From JAGXFP01 sp046484585 (GTDB lineage Bacteria; Desulfobacterota; Desulfobulbia; Desulfobulbales; JAGXFP01): a stretch of DNA of 33,083 bases. Made by a program: the position numbers and the translations under genes. Shown in pieces: positions 7,959-15,883 of the stretch. The stretch's first letter is position 1; the number at the start of each line of letters is the position of its first letter. The stretch lies in the NCBI GenBank assembly GCA_046484585.1, contig JAWOIQ010000109.1:1-33083 (forward strand). The letters are read 5' to 3'. Under the pieces are notes generated by a model. That model had not been told where the DNA came from and searched no databases. It saw only the letters and a list, made by a program, of their open reading frames with translations.

Positions 7959-8885
7959 TCAGTCCAGTCCGGCAAGATAGTGTTCCACCGACATGGCGGC
8001 CACCGCCCCTTCGCCGGCGCCGTTGATCACCTGTCTGATCCTTTTATTGATGATATCCCCCGCCGCCATCACTCCGGGCAGATTGGTCCGCATCTCCAGA
8101 TCCGTCTTGACGAAGCCTTCCGGCATTTCAAGCTGATCGGCCGGCAGCATCTCATTGTTGGGGATGGTGCCGATCAGGACAAAGACGCCATGGACCGGCA
8201 GTTTTGATTCCCGGCCGTCACTGTTGAGCAGGGTTAAGCTTTCCACCCCCTGGGCGCCGCCTTCTATCCTGGTGACGGTTGAGTTCCAGGCAAATTCGAT
8301 CTTGGGGTTGGCGAAGGCCATTTCCTGCACGACTTTGGTGGCCCGTAACTCGGCACGCCGGTGGATGACCGTGACTTTTTCGGCGAATTTGGTCAGGTAG
8401 ACGGCCTCCTGGATTGCGGTATTGCCGCCGCCGACCACCGCAATCTCGGTATTCAGGAAAAAGGGTCCGTCGCAGGTGGCGCAATAGGAAACCCCCTTGC
8501 CAACGAACTCCGCTTCGCCGGGAACGTCGAGCTTGTTCGGCCTGGCCCCGGCAGCCAGAATAACCGCCTGGCTGGTCAGGACGGTATCGTCGGCCAGGAC
8601 GACTTTCTTTTCGGAACCTTGCAGGTCCATGGAGACCACTTCACTGTTGCTCCTGGTTTCGAGATCGAAGCGGGCGGCCTGGGCGATCATTTTCTCAGCC
8701 AGCTCGAAGCCGGAAATGCCTTCGGGAAAGCCGGGATAATTATCAATCCAGTCGGTCATCATCACCTGGCCGCCCGCTGCGCCTTTTTCAAGAAGCACGG
8801 TTTTAAGACGGGCCCGGGCCGCATAGAGACCGGCGGTTAAACCGGCCGGCCCGCCGCCTACAATGATCAACTGATAATCAGCCAT
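7959..8885 (-). CDS. trxB: Thioredoxin reductase
   Basis: This 308-residue flavoenzyme passes electrons from NADPH through FAD and a CxxC pair to thioredoxin. Visible motifs are the FAD-binding IVGGGPAGLTAGLYAARA, the redox-active CATCDG, the NADPH-binding VVGGGNTAIQEAVYL, and the C-terminal MAAGDIINKRIRQVINGAGE. Length is that of low-molecular-weight TrxB. The frame is open further upstream to a TTG near 8921, but that region is a transcription terminator. The ATG at 8885 (MADYQLI) has GAGAGTGACG before it and fits the family start. trxA lies 76 bases upstream on the same strand, separated by the terminator at 8901-8941. Confidence 0.94.
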   Translation of the reverse strand: MADYQLIIVGGGPAGLTAGLYAARARLKTVLLEKGAAGGQVMMTDWIDNYPGFPEGISGFELAEKMIAQAARFDLETRSNSEVVSMDLQGSEKKVVLADDTVLTSQAVILAAGARPNKLDVPGEAEFVGKGVSYCATCDGPFFLNTEIAVVGGGNTAIQEAVYLTKFAEKVTVIHRRAELRATKVVQEMAFANPKIEFAWNSTVTRIEGGAQGVESLTLLNSDGRESKLPVHGVFVLIGTIPNNEMLPADQLEMPEGFVKTDLEMRTNLPGVMAAGDIINKRIRQVINGAGEGAVAAMSVEHYLAGLD

Positions 8886-8900
8886 CGTCACTCTCGAAAT

Positions 8901-8941
8901 AAAAAAAGCCCTCCGCACCAAAGATCGGCCGGTAAGGCTTT
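8901..8941 (-). terminator. Rho-independent terminator between trxA and trxB
   Basis: Read on the minus strand, AAGCC followed by a loop of about 25 bases and GGGCTTTTTTT gives a short GC stem with a run of seven T. It lies 20-60 bases after the trxA stop codon. The stem is modest, so it may only attenuate read-through into trxB. Confidence 0.5.
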
Positions 8942-8961
8942 GTTAAACTGCAGATCTCCAA

Positions 8962-9288
8962 CTAGATGGCCTTGTCGAGCATGGCAACAAGCTGGGATTT
9001 GCCGACTGCGCCGGTAACCTGATCGACCACTTCGCCGTTTTTGAAAAGGATCAAGGTGGGAATGGCGCGAATCCCGAATTTTCCGGGGGTTGCCGGGTTG
9101 TCGTCCACGTTCATCTTGGCGATAGTCGCCTTGCCGGCATACTCGTTCGACAGCTCTTCGACCACGGGGCCTATTGCCTTGCAGGGTCCGCACCAGGGGG
9201 CCCAGAAGTCGACGAGGCAGGGAGTGTCGGAAGCGATGGTTGCGTCGAAATCGGCATCGGTCAATTGTTTCAGATTATCACCAGCCAT
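8962..9288 (-). CDS. trxA: Thioredoxin
   Basis: This 108-residue cytosolic disulfide reductant has the active site WAPWCGPCK in a single thioredoxin fold. The conserved cis-proline region IRAIPTLILFKNGE and the C-terminal VGKSQLVAMLDKAI are present. Length equals that of typical TrxA. The ATG at 9288 follows AAAGGAGATTAATA, a strong ribosome binding site. It is followed on the same strand by trxB, its cognate reductase. Confidence 0.95.
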   Translation of the reverse strand: MAGDNLKQLTDADFDATIASDTPCLVDFWAPWCGPCKAIGPVVEELSNEYAGKATIAKMNVDDNPATPGKFGIRAIPTLILFKNGEVVDQVTGAVGKSQLVAMLDKAI

Positions 9289-9385
9289 TATTAATCTCCT
9301 TTCATTAATTTATCAATCATTAGAAAATGTCACTATTGTTCACATAAAAGTTATCTTATCTATCCATACCGGGCAAGTCAATTGT

Positions 9386-9530
9386 GATGGCGTCGCAAAA
9401 AGCACCCTGAAGGGCATAAATCGCCAGCTCCGGCGTTGCTGCAAATTGTCTCGTCATTGCAGCGTACTGAAGTACGCTGCATTCCTCGAAATTTACGCGC
9501 CTTGGATCTGACGATTTTTGCTTAGCCATC
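9386..9530. repeat. MITE-like element, family A copy 1
   Basis: The element opens with GATGGCGTCGCAAAAA and closes with TTTTTGCTTAGCCATC; the ends are inverted repeats matching at 13 of 16 positions. The interior contains the palindrome AGCGTACTGAAGTACGCT. It lies upstream of trxA, between trxA and the DUF309 gene. No protein is encoded. Confidence 0.75.
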
Positions 9531-9546
9531 CCCAACGCGACTGATT

Positions 9547-9658
9547 GGCGTCGCAAAAAGTCGCCAAGCTCCCGCGTTGCTGCAAATTATCTCGTCATTG
9601 CAGCGTACTGAAGTATGCTGCACTCCTCGAAATTCGCGCGCCTTGGATCTGACGATTT
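9547..9658. repeat. Family A copy 2, right end missing
   Basis: It is a tandem near copy of the preceding element, starting GGCGTCGCAAAAAG and running through CTTGGATCTGACGATTT. It lacks the TTGCTTAGCCATC end. The two copies are in the same orientation, 16 bases apart. Confidence 0.65.
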
Positions 9659-9682
9659 CAACCGGCAACTGCCGGCCGGGCC

Positions 9683-10225
9683 TTACTCTAGAAGCTTTGG
9701 CGGGAGGGCCGCCCGCTGATCCAGGGATTTAATCAAGCGGTCCAGGCCGGGAAAATAGGGCACCTCGTCCCGGTATTCATGGAGAATCCGGGTGGCCCGG
9801 GCCGCCATATTCTCAGCTCCTGCCTGATTGGATTCTGATAGGTGTAGGTAGTAGCCGGCCGCCCTGATCATGGCCTGGATGATCATTTTTCTGGTGCCGG
9901 ACTCCTCTTTCCAGAGGGGTTCCAAAGCCGCGTGGGTTTCGAAAAAAAGTTCGTGGTCCCAGAGGACCAGAGCCTGCTGGAAAGGGTCGCTGATCTTCCC
10001 GGTGTTGATCGTTGATTTGGCAGCCGCGTACCGATGTTGCCGGTCCCTGATGTAATGTGCGTAGATCTCTTGAGGATGTTTGAGCAACAGTTGCTCGGCC
10101 AGTTCGGCGACGGGGCCGAGATCAAAACCGGGGTCCAGGCATTTCACCAGGGTCTCGGCCAGTCGGTTGCGGATCTCCCGGGCCGCGTGATCGTTGCGGG
10201 GGTCGAAAGACGTCGGATTGTTCAT
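9683..10225 (-). CDS. DUF309 family protein
   Basis: This 180-residue helical protein contains the DUF309 core: ALVLWDHELFFETHAALEPL then WKEESGTRKMIIQAMIRAAG. The pattern is LW...LFFEAHE.LE.LW...., followed by a helix rich in small residues. Family function is unknown, and the conserved His/Glu/Trp set suggests a small-molecule or metal site. An in-frame GTG lies three codons upstream at 10234, but GGAG sits eight bases before the ATG at 10225, so I prefer that start. It is flanked by repeats on its 3' side. Confidence 0.75.
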   Translation of the reverse strand: MNNPTSFDPRNDHAAREIRNRLAETLVKCLDPGFDLGPVAELAEQLLLKHPQEIYAHYIRDRQHRYAAAKSTINTGKISDPFQQALVLWDHELFFETHAALEPLWKEESGTRKMIIQAMIRAAGYYLHLSESNQAGAENMAARATRILHEYRDEVPYFPGLDRLIKSLDQRAALPPKLLE

Positions 10226-10377
10226 GGGTTCCACTCCGGCCCTGTGTTTATCGTTGCCATGGTTGCAAAGTTGGCCGAAGCCGGTAAGTTAATGGCATTA
10301 TGGTGATGATGAGCTGTCACTTTGCATCCGTGGTGGCAAATAGAAGTCTCTGCTTATAATCCAGATGAGTGAAAATA

Positions 10378-10761
10378 ATGACTGTATTTAGCGACGAGGA
10401 AATGCTGGCCGTGATCAGCGATTTTCTGGAGAAGGGATTGGCCGAGAACATCGTTGCCATGTACAAGAAGGATCCAAGTCTGCACCGGCTCACCGGCGGG
10501 CTTCTTCGGGATGAACGGTTCATGGTCCGAATGGGGGCGGCGATCCTTTATGAAGAGCTGGCGGCGGCCCGGCCTGACGAGACCGCCCTGGCCGTGCCGG
10601 CCCTGGAACCCCTCCTCGCCGATGAAACCGCTTATGTCAGGGGCGAGGCCTGCAATATCCTCGGCCTGATCGGCACCGACGAGGCTCGGACCCTGCTTGC
10701 CGGGATGGCCGACGATCCCGATCCGCAGGTCCGGGAGATCGTCGCTGATTATCTCTCTTAA
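10378..10761 (+). CDS. Small HEAT-repeat protein
   Basis: This 127-residue all-helical protein has HEAT/PBS-lyase-like repeats: LLRDERFMVRMGAAILYEEL, then LEPLLADETAYVRGEACNIL, then LLAGMADDPDPQVREIVADY. Such proteins usually act as protein-binding adaptors, and no partner is evident here. An in-frame GTG at 10369 is an alternative start; no strong ribosome binding site decides between them. The stop overlaps the aspS stop codon tail-to-tail by four bases. Confidence 0.7.
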   Translation: MTVFSDEEMLAVISDFLEKGLAENIVAMYKKDPSLHRLTGGLLRDERFMVRMGAAILYEELAAARPDETALAVPALEPLLADETAYVRGEACNILGLIGTDEARTLLAGMADDPDPQVREIVADYLS

Positions 10762-12545
10762 GTCTCTTCCCAGTCCGGCCGCAGGGAGAGTTCGGTCAGC
10801 TGTTTGCGGGCCACCGGGGCCGGCGCCTCGGTCATCGGGCAGCTTGCCTTCTGGGTCTTCGGGAAGGCGATAACGTCGCGGATCGAATCCCGGCCGCTGA
10901 TGATCATCATCAAACGGTCCAGGCCGAAGGCGATGCCGCCGTGGGGCGGGGCGCCGAGCTCCAGGGCCTGGAGGAGAAAGTCGAATTTATCCGTTGCCTC
11001 TTCCCTGGAAATACCCATAACCTGGAAAACCTTTTCCTGAACATCCTGCTGGTGGATTCTGATACTGCCGCCGCCGATTTCGGTGCCGTTCAGGACCAGG
11101 TCGTAGGCGCGGCTTCTGATCCTGCCGGGATCGCTGTCCAGCAGGGCCATATCCTCCTCCGCCGGCGAGGTGAAGGGGTGATGGACGGCGACATGCCGTT
11201 TTTCATTGTGATCGTACTCCAGCAGCGGAAAATCGGTGATCCACAGGAAGTTGAAGCTGCCTTCTTCCAGCAGATCCAGGCGGCGGGCCAGCTCGAGCCG
11301 CAGCTCGGCCAGGGCGCTATGGACCACGGCCGGTTTATCGGCGACGAAGAAGAGCAGGTCGCCCGTTTCGGCTTTGAGCGCCGCGGCCATTTCGGCCCGC
11401 TCCTCGTCGGTGAAGAACTTGGCGATCGGCGACTGCCATTCCCCGTCCTCCTTGATCTTGACCCAGGCGAGGCCCTTGGCCCCGAAGTTGCCGGCGTACT
11501 CGGTCAGGTCGTCGAGATCCTTGCGGGAGAAAGCGGCGCAGCCCTTGGCGTTGATGCTCTTGACCATGCCGCCGCCCTCGACCACGTCGCGGAAGACCTT
11601 GAAACCGCAATTTTCGACGATCCCGGTCAGGTCGGTGAGCTCCAGGCCGAACCTGACGTCGGGCCGGTCGGTGCCGAAGCGCGCCAGCGCCTCGTCATAG
11701 GTCATCCGCTTAAAGGGAGTGGTAAGTTCCAGGCCCTTGGTTTCCTTGAACAGCCGGTGGATCATGCCTTCGGCCACCCGGTAGATGTCTTCCTCGTCGA
11801 TGAAGGAGAGCTCCATGTCGATCTGGGTGAATTCCGGCTGGCGGTCGGCCCGGAGGTCCTCGTCGCGGAAGCATCTGACGATCTGGTAGTAGCGGTCGAT
11901 GCCGCCGATCATCAGGAGCTGCTTGAAGAGCTGAGGCGATTGGGGCAGGGCGTAAAAGCGGCCCGGATTGACCCGGCTCGGGACCAGGTAGTCCCGCGCC
12001 CCTTCCGGGGTGGAGCGGGTCAGGATCGGGGTTTCGACCTCCAGGAAATTCTCCTCGTTCAAATATGCGCGCATGGCCTGGCACGCCTTGTGGCGCAGGA
12101 CCAGGGCCTCGGCCATCTGGGGGCGGCGCATGTCGATGTAGCGGTACTTCAGGCGCAGGTTGTCGGAAACCTCGATATCTTCGTCCAGGGGGAACGGCGG
12201 GGTCTTGCTCTTGTTCAGGATGCGGAGCTCATCGACCATGATCTCGATCTCGCCGGTCTTGAGCTTGGCGTTGACCATGCCCTCGGGCCGCGGTGCGACC
12301 CGGCCTCTTACCGCCAGCACCCATTCGCTTCTGAGGGCATGGGCCTTGGCGTGGACTTCGCTGTTCAGCTCCGGGTTAAAGACCACCTGGGTGATGCCGT
12401 AACGGTCGCGCAGGTCGATAAAGATTACGCCGCCGTGGTCGCGGCGCCGCAGGACCCAGCCCATCAGGGTCACTTCCTCGCCGACCTCGGCCTGGCCCAG
12501 ATCGTTGCAGAAATGGGTTCTTTTCATTGCTCCCATTGATTCCAT
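10758..12545 (-). CDS. aspS: Aspartyl-tRNA synthetase (bacterial type)
   Basis: This enzyme of about 595 residues charges tRNA-Asp, or tRNA-Asp and tRNA-Asn if non-discriminating. It has the N-terminal OB fold (GWVLRRRDHGGVIFIDLRD), class II motif 2 (CFRDEDLRADRQPEFTQIDM), the bacterial GAD insertion in the middle, and motif 3 (GIAFGLDRLMMIISG) followed by DVIAFPKTQKASCPMTEAP. Length fits bacterial AspRS. Several ATGs cluster at the start (MESMGAMKRTHF); the first follows GGAGAATAAATCCCG, the others have poor spacing. hisS lies 267 bases upstream on the same strand, an arrangement common in related genomes. Confidence 0.95.
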   Translation of the reverse strand: MESMGAMKRTHFCNDLGQAEVGEEVTLMGWVLRRRDHGGVIFIDLRDRYGITQVVFNPELNSEVHAKAHALRSEWVLAVRGRVAPRPEGMVNAKLKTGEIEIMVDELRILNKSKTPPFPLDEDIEVSDNLRLKYRYIDMRRPQMAEALVLRHKACQAMRAYLNEENFLEVETPILTRSTPEGARDYLVPSRVNPGRFYALPQSPQLFKQLLMIGGIDRYYQIVRCFRDEDLRADRQPEFTQIDMELSFIDEEDIYRVAEGMIHRLFKETKGLELTTPFKRMTYDEALARFGTDRPDVRFGLELTDLTGIVENCGFKVFRDVVEGGGMVKSINAKGCAAFSRKDLDDLTEYAGNFGAKGLAWVKIKEDGEWQSPIAKFFTDEERAEMAAALKAETGDLLFFVADKPAVVHSALAELRLELARRLDLLEEGSFNFLWITDFPLLEYDHNEKRHVAVHHPFTSPAEEDMALLDSDPGRIRSRAYDLVLNGTEIGGGSIRIHQQDVQEKVFQVMGISREEATDKFDFLLQALELGAPPHGGIAFGLDRLMMIISGRDSIRDVIAFPKTQKASCPMTEAPAPVARKQLTELSLRPDWEET

Positions 12546-12625
12546 CGGGATTTATTCTCCTGGGTGCGGCTGCCGAAAATGTCGGAACAACCTGTTGTTT
12601 TTTTAAAAAACCTTGATTCGAAAAA

Positions 12626-12756
12626 ATTAGTGGCTCTAAATTAGTGGCTCTATATGAAACTGGAGCTTCAACTTCTGGATTCCCGCTAAAAACGTGCGGG
12701 AATGACGGCCCCGGCGGATTAAATGTCATTCCGGCATGTTGTAAGCCGGAATCCAG
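12626..12756. repeat. Tandem 14-mer and two hairpin repeats (family D) between hisS and aspS
   Basis: AAATTAGTGGCTCT occurs twice in tandem at about 12626-12652. Two hairpins follow: CTGGATTCCCGC paired with GCGGGAATGAC (12675-12706), and GTCATTCCGGC paired with GCCGGAATCCAG (12725-12756). The two hairpins are themselves inverted relative to each other (CTGGATTCC...GGAATCCAG), so the whole can fold as one cruciform. There is no gene in 12546-12812. Confidence 0.65.
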
Positions 12757-12812
12757 TACCCATCAACGGAGCACCGGGGGAAATCGAGTCTGATTCATAG
12801 CCGTAAAAAAAA

Positions 12813-14087
12813 TTATCGGTTGATTATCTGTACTATCTTGTCGCGCCAGCCGGCGGGCTCCCCGGCCAGAGGAATCTCCTGCTGCTCCTTGCTGGCCATA
12901 TCGCGGAGAATCGCGGCTTTTTGGGCCAGCTCCTCCTCGCCGACAATTAGAGTGAAGCGGGCCCCGCTCTTGCCGGCCTGTTTCATCTGGTTTTTAAGGC
13001 TGCGGCCGGCCGGGTCCATCGCCGTTTTGAGCCCGCTTTGCCGGCAGAGCTGCATCAGGCGGAAGGCCTGCTTGCGGGCCTCGTCGCCCAAGGCGGCGAT
13101 GAAAAGATCGAGGCTCGGCTCCCCAACCACGCTCCCGGCCTGTTCCAGGAGCAGAACCAGCCGCTCCATGCCGATGGCGAAACCGATCCCCTCCATCTTT
13201 TTCGGACCGCCCAGCTGGCCGACCAGGCCGTCGTAACGGCCGCCGGCCCCGACCGCGCTCTGGGCGCCGAGATCGGCGGTAGTCAGTTCGAAGGTGGTCC
13301 GGGTGTAGTAATCGAGGCCCCGGACCATGAAGGGGTTGACCCGGTAGGGAATCTCCAGGAGAGCGAGGAGGCCTTTTACTTCCTCAAAATGGGCGGCGCA
13401 GGCGGGACAGAGGTGATCGGGCAGTTCCGGGATCCCCTGGTACTGTTCCCGGCAGGCTTCGTTCTTGCAGTCCAGGACCCGTAAAGGATTGGTGGTCCGG
13501 CGGCGTTGGCAGTCCTCGCAGAGCTTCTCGTTCCGTGCGCCGATGAAACCGAGCAGGGCCTGGTTGTAGGCGGGGCGGCACTCCGGGCAGCCCAGGGAGT
13601 TGATTTCCAGGCTGACTGTCAGGCCCAGTTCGTCGAGGAGCTGCCAGGCCATCGCCATCAGTTCGGCATCGACCATCGGCTGGTCGGCGCCCAGCACCTC
13701 GACGCTCATCTGGTGGAATTGGCGGAGCCGCCCTTTCTGGGGGCGTTCGTGGCGGAACATCGGGCCGATCGTGTAAAGCCGCTGGATCGGCTGGAGAAGC
13801 TGGAGGTTGTGTTGGATAAAGGCCCGCAGTACCGGGGCGGTCCCTTCCGGCCGCATGGTGATCGAGGCGCCGTTACGGTCTTCGAAGGTATACATCTCCT
13901 TCTCGACGATATCGGTGGCCTCGCCGATGGAACGGACGAACAGCTCGGTTTTTTCGAGGATCGGCACCCTGATCTCGGTAAACTCGTAGCGGTGAAAGAG
14001 CGCGCGGGCGGCGGCCTCGATCCGCTGCCAGGTGGCGACCTCGGCGGGGAGTATGTCCTTGAAGCCTTTGAGTCCCTTTACGCTCAA
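12813..14087 (-). CDS. hisS: Histidyl-tRNA synthetase
   Basis: This 424-residue class II synthetase charges tRNA-His. Visible motifs are GLKGFKDILPAE at the N-terminus, TMRPEGTAPVLRAFIQHN and MFRHERPQKGRLRQFHQM (motif 2), the histidine-specific GLDYYTRTTFE, motif 3 GIGFAIGMERLVLLLE, and a C-terminal anticodon-binding domain. Length is typical. The start codon is TTG at 14087, preceded by GAGG at seven bases; the family start (MSVKGLKGFKD) agrees, so a non-AUG start is likely. It is probably co-oriented with aspS downstream. Confidence 0.95.
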   Translation of the reverse strand: MSVKGLKGFKDILPAEVATWQRIEAAARALFHRYEFTEIRVPILEKTELFVRSIGEATDIVEKEMYTFEDRNGASITMRPEGTAPVLRAFIQHNLQLLQPIQRLYTIGPMFRHERPQKGRLRQFHQMSVEVLGADQPMVDAELMAMAWQLLDELGLTVSLEINSLGCPECRPAYNQALLGFIGARNEKLCEDCQRRRTTNPLRVLDCKNEACREQYQGIPELPDHLCPACAAHFEEVKGLLALLEIPYRVNPFMVRGLDYYTRTTFELTTADLGAQSAVGAGGRYDGLVGQLGGPKKMEGIGFAIGMERLVLLLEQAGSVVGEPSLDLFIAALGDEARKQAFRLMQLCRQSGLKTAMDPAGRSLKNQMKQAGKSGARFTLIVGEEELAQKAAILRDMASKEQQEIPLAGEPAGWRDKIVQIINR

Positions 14088-14115
14088 TTTACAACCTCGA
14101 TCGGATAAAAATTTT

Positions 14116-14223
14116 GTAAGCGATTACAGGGTACCGAATCCGCCGTGTTATCGGCCTGCTCATATACATCAGTAAAGATCGCAGGGTGATGCCTTGCATC
14201 TCCGGCATCCTGTAATCGCTTAC
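14116..14223. repeat. Element with perfect 15-bp terminal inverted repeats upstream of hisS
   Basis: GTAAGCGATTACAGG (14116-14130) is the exact reverse complement of CCTGTAATCGCTTAC (14209-14223). The interior (ATCGGCCTGCTCATATACAT and onward) resembles 19490-19572. It encodes nothing and lies within the hisS 5' region. Confidence 0.65.
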
Positions 14224-14459
14224 CGGTTGGGAGATTGACCAATCCTGGGCGGCTTATCCCGTGATCGACATGATTTTCACAGCCGGACTTTGACGGCGCC
14301 ATTGCCGCAACGTTCTTCCCATGGAACTTCAGATAATTAGCCTGGAAGGGGAAAGCGGGTGAATTTAGCTAAAATAACCTTAAAAGTCAAGAAGCGTGAA
14401 GAGTTCGCTTCAGAACGGCCGGAGGTGTTAAAGCTGCCGCGGCTCTCTTTGAACCCGGC
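14224..14459. other. Intergenic stretch with no recognised feature
   Basis: Between the inverted-repeat element and the CoA-binding gene I find no convincing reading frame, hairpin with T-run, or repeat copy. The divergent arrangement around it would require the hisS promoter to lie here or inside the repeat. Confidence 0.4.
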
Positions 14460-14858
14460 TCAGGCCAGATTAAGGTGGTCTTTTTTCAGGCAGCGGTCCA
14501 TGACCACGGTCAGTCCCGCTTCTTCGGCGATGGCCGCACCCTCCCGGTTAACGATGCCCTCCTGCATCCAGACGACCTTGGCCCCGATCCTGACGGCCTC
14601 GCGAACGATGGGCACCACGTCTTCCGGTCTGCGGAAGATATCGACGATCTCGATCGGTTCGGGGATCGATTCGAGATTCGGATAGCACTTTCTGCCCATG
14701 ATCCGGTCATGGCCGGGGTTGACCGGTACGATATTGTAGCCGGCCTCGATCAGGTAGGCGGCCACCTGGTGGCTGGGCCGTGTGCTTTTTGGGGAGAGGC
14801 CGACGACGGCGATGTTCCGGTAATCCTTGAGAATTCTGCTGATTTCGAGATTTTCCAT
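14460..14858 (-). CDS. CoA-binding domain protein (YccU-like)
   Basis: This 132-residue protein is a stand-alone CoA-binding Rossmann domain: YRNIAVVGLSPKSTRPSHQV at the nucleotide-binding N-terminus, then GYNIVPVNPGHDRIMGRKCY, then VDIFRRPEDVVPIVREAV, then VVWMQEGIVNREGAAIAEEA. These are the conserved blocks of the YccU/CoA_binding_2 family. The exact role is unknown. The frame extends upstream to another ATG, but GAGGACCAC directly before the ATG at 14858 and the family start MENLEIS support this one. Confidence 0.85.
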   Translation of the reverse strand: MENLEISRILKDYRNIAVVGLSPKSTRPSHQVAAYLIEAGYNIVPVNPGHDRIMGRKCYPNLESIPEPIEIVDIFRRPEDVVPIVREAVRIGAKVVWMQEGIVNREGAAIAEEAGLTVVMDRCLKKDHLNLA

Positions 14859-14960
14859 GTGGTCCTCACGGCAAAGTTTCTTCTGCGGCGGCAATTTTTT
14901 TGCTATGCTCTGAATATATTTTTAATTAATGGCTACACGAAAGGCGACAAATAATTGATT

Positions 14961-15073
14961 GATGGCGTCGCAAAAACTCCGATCTACTGCGTCGCACCCC
15001 AAGGGTTCAGTCCAATCCTCCCTTGAGGAGGGCACTTCCTGCGGGGCGTATATCGAAGTTTTTGCTTAGCCGT
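14961..15073. repeat. Family A element with different interior
   Basis: It opens with GATGGCGTCGCAAAAACTCC and closes with TTTTTGCTTAGCCGTCC like the other family A copies. Its interior (around CAATCCTCCCTTGAGGAGGG) is unrelated to the copies at 9386 and 18812, so only the ends are shared. It lies upstream of the CooT-like gene. Confidence 0.65.
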
Positions 15074-15116
15074 CCCGAGACTTTTTGCGAATTGATAATT
15101 TTAATTAGGTGAAAAA

Positions 15117-15311
15117 ATGTGCCAGATGAGTGTTATGCTGGAAAAGAAAGACCAGCCCGAAGAGCTCCTTACCGAGAACGCCAGCACCCTGGAGGTCAAG
15201 GAGGACGGAGTGAAAATCAGCTCCCTGTTCGATCCGCCGCTGGTGGTGACGGGGGTAAGGGTGGTCAGGATCGATTTTATGAACAACAAGGTGTTTTTGG
15301 CCAACCGTTGA
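15117..15311 (+). CDS. CooT-family nickel-binding protein
   Basis: This 64-residue protein begins MCQMSVMLE, the hallmark of CooT-like proteins, in which the N-terminal cysteine (Cys2) contributes to a Ni(II) site at the dimer interface. The rest (EVKEDGVKISSLFDPPLVVT, VRVVRIDFMNNKVFL) is a small beta-rich domain typical of the family. CooT was named from CO-dehydrogenase maturation in Rhodospirillum; in anaerobes without that operon the client enzyme is unknown. A histidine-tailed protein follows 53 bases downstream on the same strand, which supports a metal-handling role. Confidence 0.8.
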   Translation: MCQMSVMLEKKDQPEELLTENASTLEVKEDGVKISSLFDPPLVVTGVRVVRIDFMNNKVFLANR

Positions 15312-15364
15312 TCACCAGGCAGGGCCGGATATCTGCCACATTGACAGAGAGAGGAAAATTTTAG

Positions 15365-15613
15365 ATGAACGAGAAAACGGGAGTTGAGAAATTGCGGATT
15401 CTGCTGCCGCACTGGATAGATCACAATAACAACCACATTGCCGAGTTTATCAAATGGCGGCAGGTCGTGGCGGATGAGGAGGCCGACCGCGAAGTCGTCG
15501 AGCTGTTGGGCGAGGCGGTGGCGACTATGGAGAAATCCGGCAAGATCCTTGCTGAAGCGCTCGGGAAACTGGGCGGCTCTTCGGAAGAAGGACATCACCA
15601 CCACCATCATTGA
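15365..15613 (+). CDS. Small helical protein with natural His6 C-terminus
   Basis: This 82-residue protein is mostly alpha-helical (LRILLPHWIDHNNNHIAEFI, then EVVELLGEAVATMEKSGKIL). It contains HWIDHNNNH, a possible metal-binding helix, and ends in GGSSEEGHHHHHH. I recognise the overall pattern as a small conserved family seen in anaerobic bacteria near metal-related genes, but I cannot name a function from sequence. The poly-histidine tail and the preceding CooT-like gene point to nickel or other divalent metal storage or delivery (inference). The stop codon merges into the next family A repeat. Confidence 0.7.
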   Translation: MNEKTGVEKLRILLPHWIDHNNNHIAEFIKWRQVVADEEADREVVELLGEAVATMEKSGKILAEALGKLGGSSEEGHHHHHH

Positions 15614-15775
15614 TGGCGTCGCAAAAAGTCGGGATTGCCATAATGTCATTTCGACCAACGGGAGAAATCTTAATATTCCAGGAGTTAAAGAACAAGATTT
15701 CTCACATGCGTTCGAAATGACAACTTTTTTCCTTATCCCGAACTAATCACTATTGATGGCGTCGCGAAAAATCGA
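15612..15775. repeat. Composite repeat: family A ends around a palindromic repeat (family F)
   Basis: GATGGCGTCGCAAAAAGTC starts at 15612 and GATGGCGTCGCGAAAAATC at 15755, in the same orientation. Between them 15645-15721 is palindromic: GTCATTTCGACC...GAGAAATCTT paired with AAGATTTCTC...TTCGAAATGAC. The family F palindrome appears to have inserted in or near a family A copy. The rest of 15614-15883 shows no gene. Confidence 0.6.
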
Positions 15776-15821
15776 AAAAAACCTTCCTTCGACAGGCCCG
15801 GGATCAGCGGAATAAACTTAT

Positions 15822-15849
15822 TCCTGAATCCGTGAGCGTTCGAGAACGG
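15822..15849. repeat. Left arm of 28-bp perfect inverted repeat around the HAD gene
   Basis: CCTGAATCCGTGAGCG and the next 12 bases, ending TTCGAGAACGG, are repeated exactly, in reverse complement, at 16784-16811. The pair encloses the HAD phosphatase gene. Confidence 0.8.
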
Positions 15850-15883
15850 CGCAGAAAGACAGAGCCGCCAAGTCCTTTATGGA

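Noticed and set aside
8886..8921. Longer TrxB starting at a TTG
   Set aside because: The extra residues derive from a transcription terminator; the ATG at 8885 has a ribosome binding site and fits the family.
10941..12539. 532-codon open frame on the plus strand opposite aspS
   Set aside because: It lies wholly antisense to aspS and is low-complexity (many G, A, V, D, Q), as expected of an antisense frame in GC-rich DNA.
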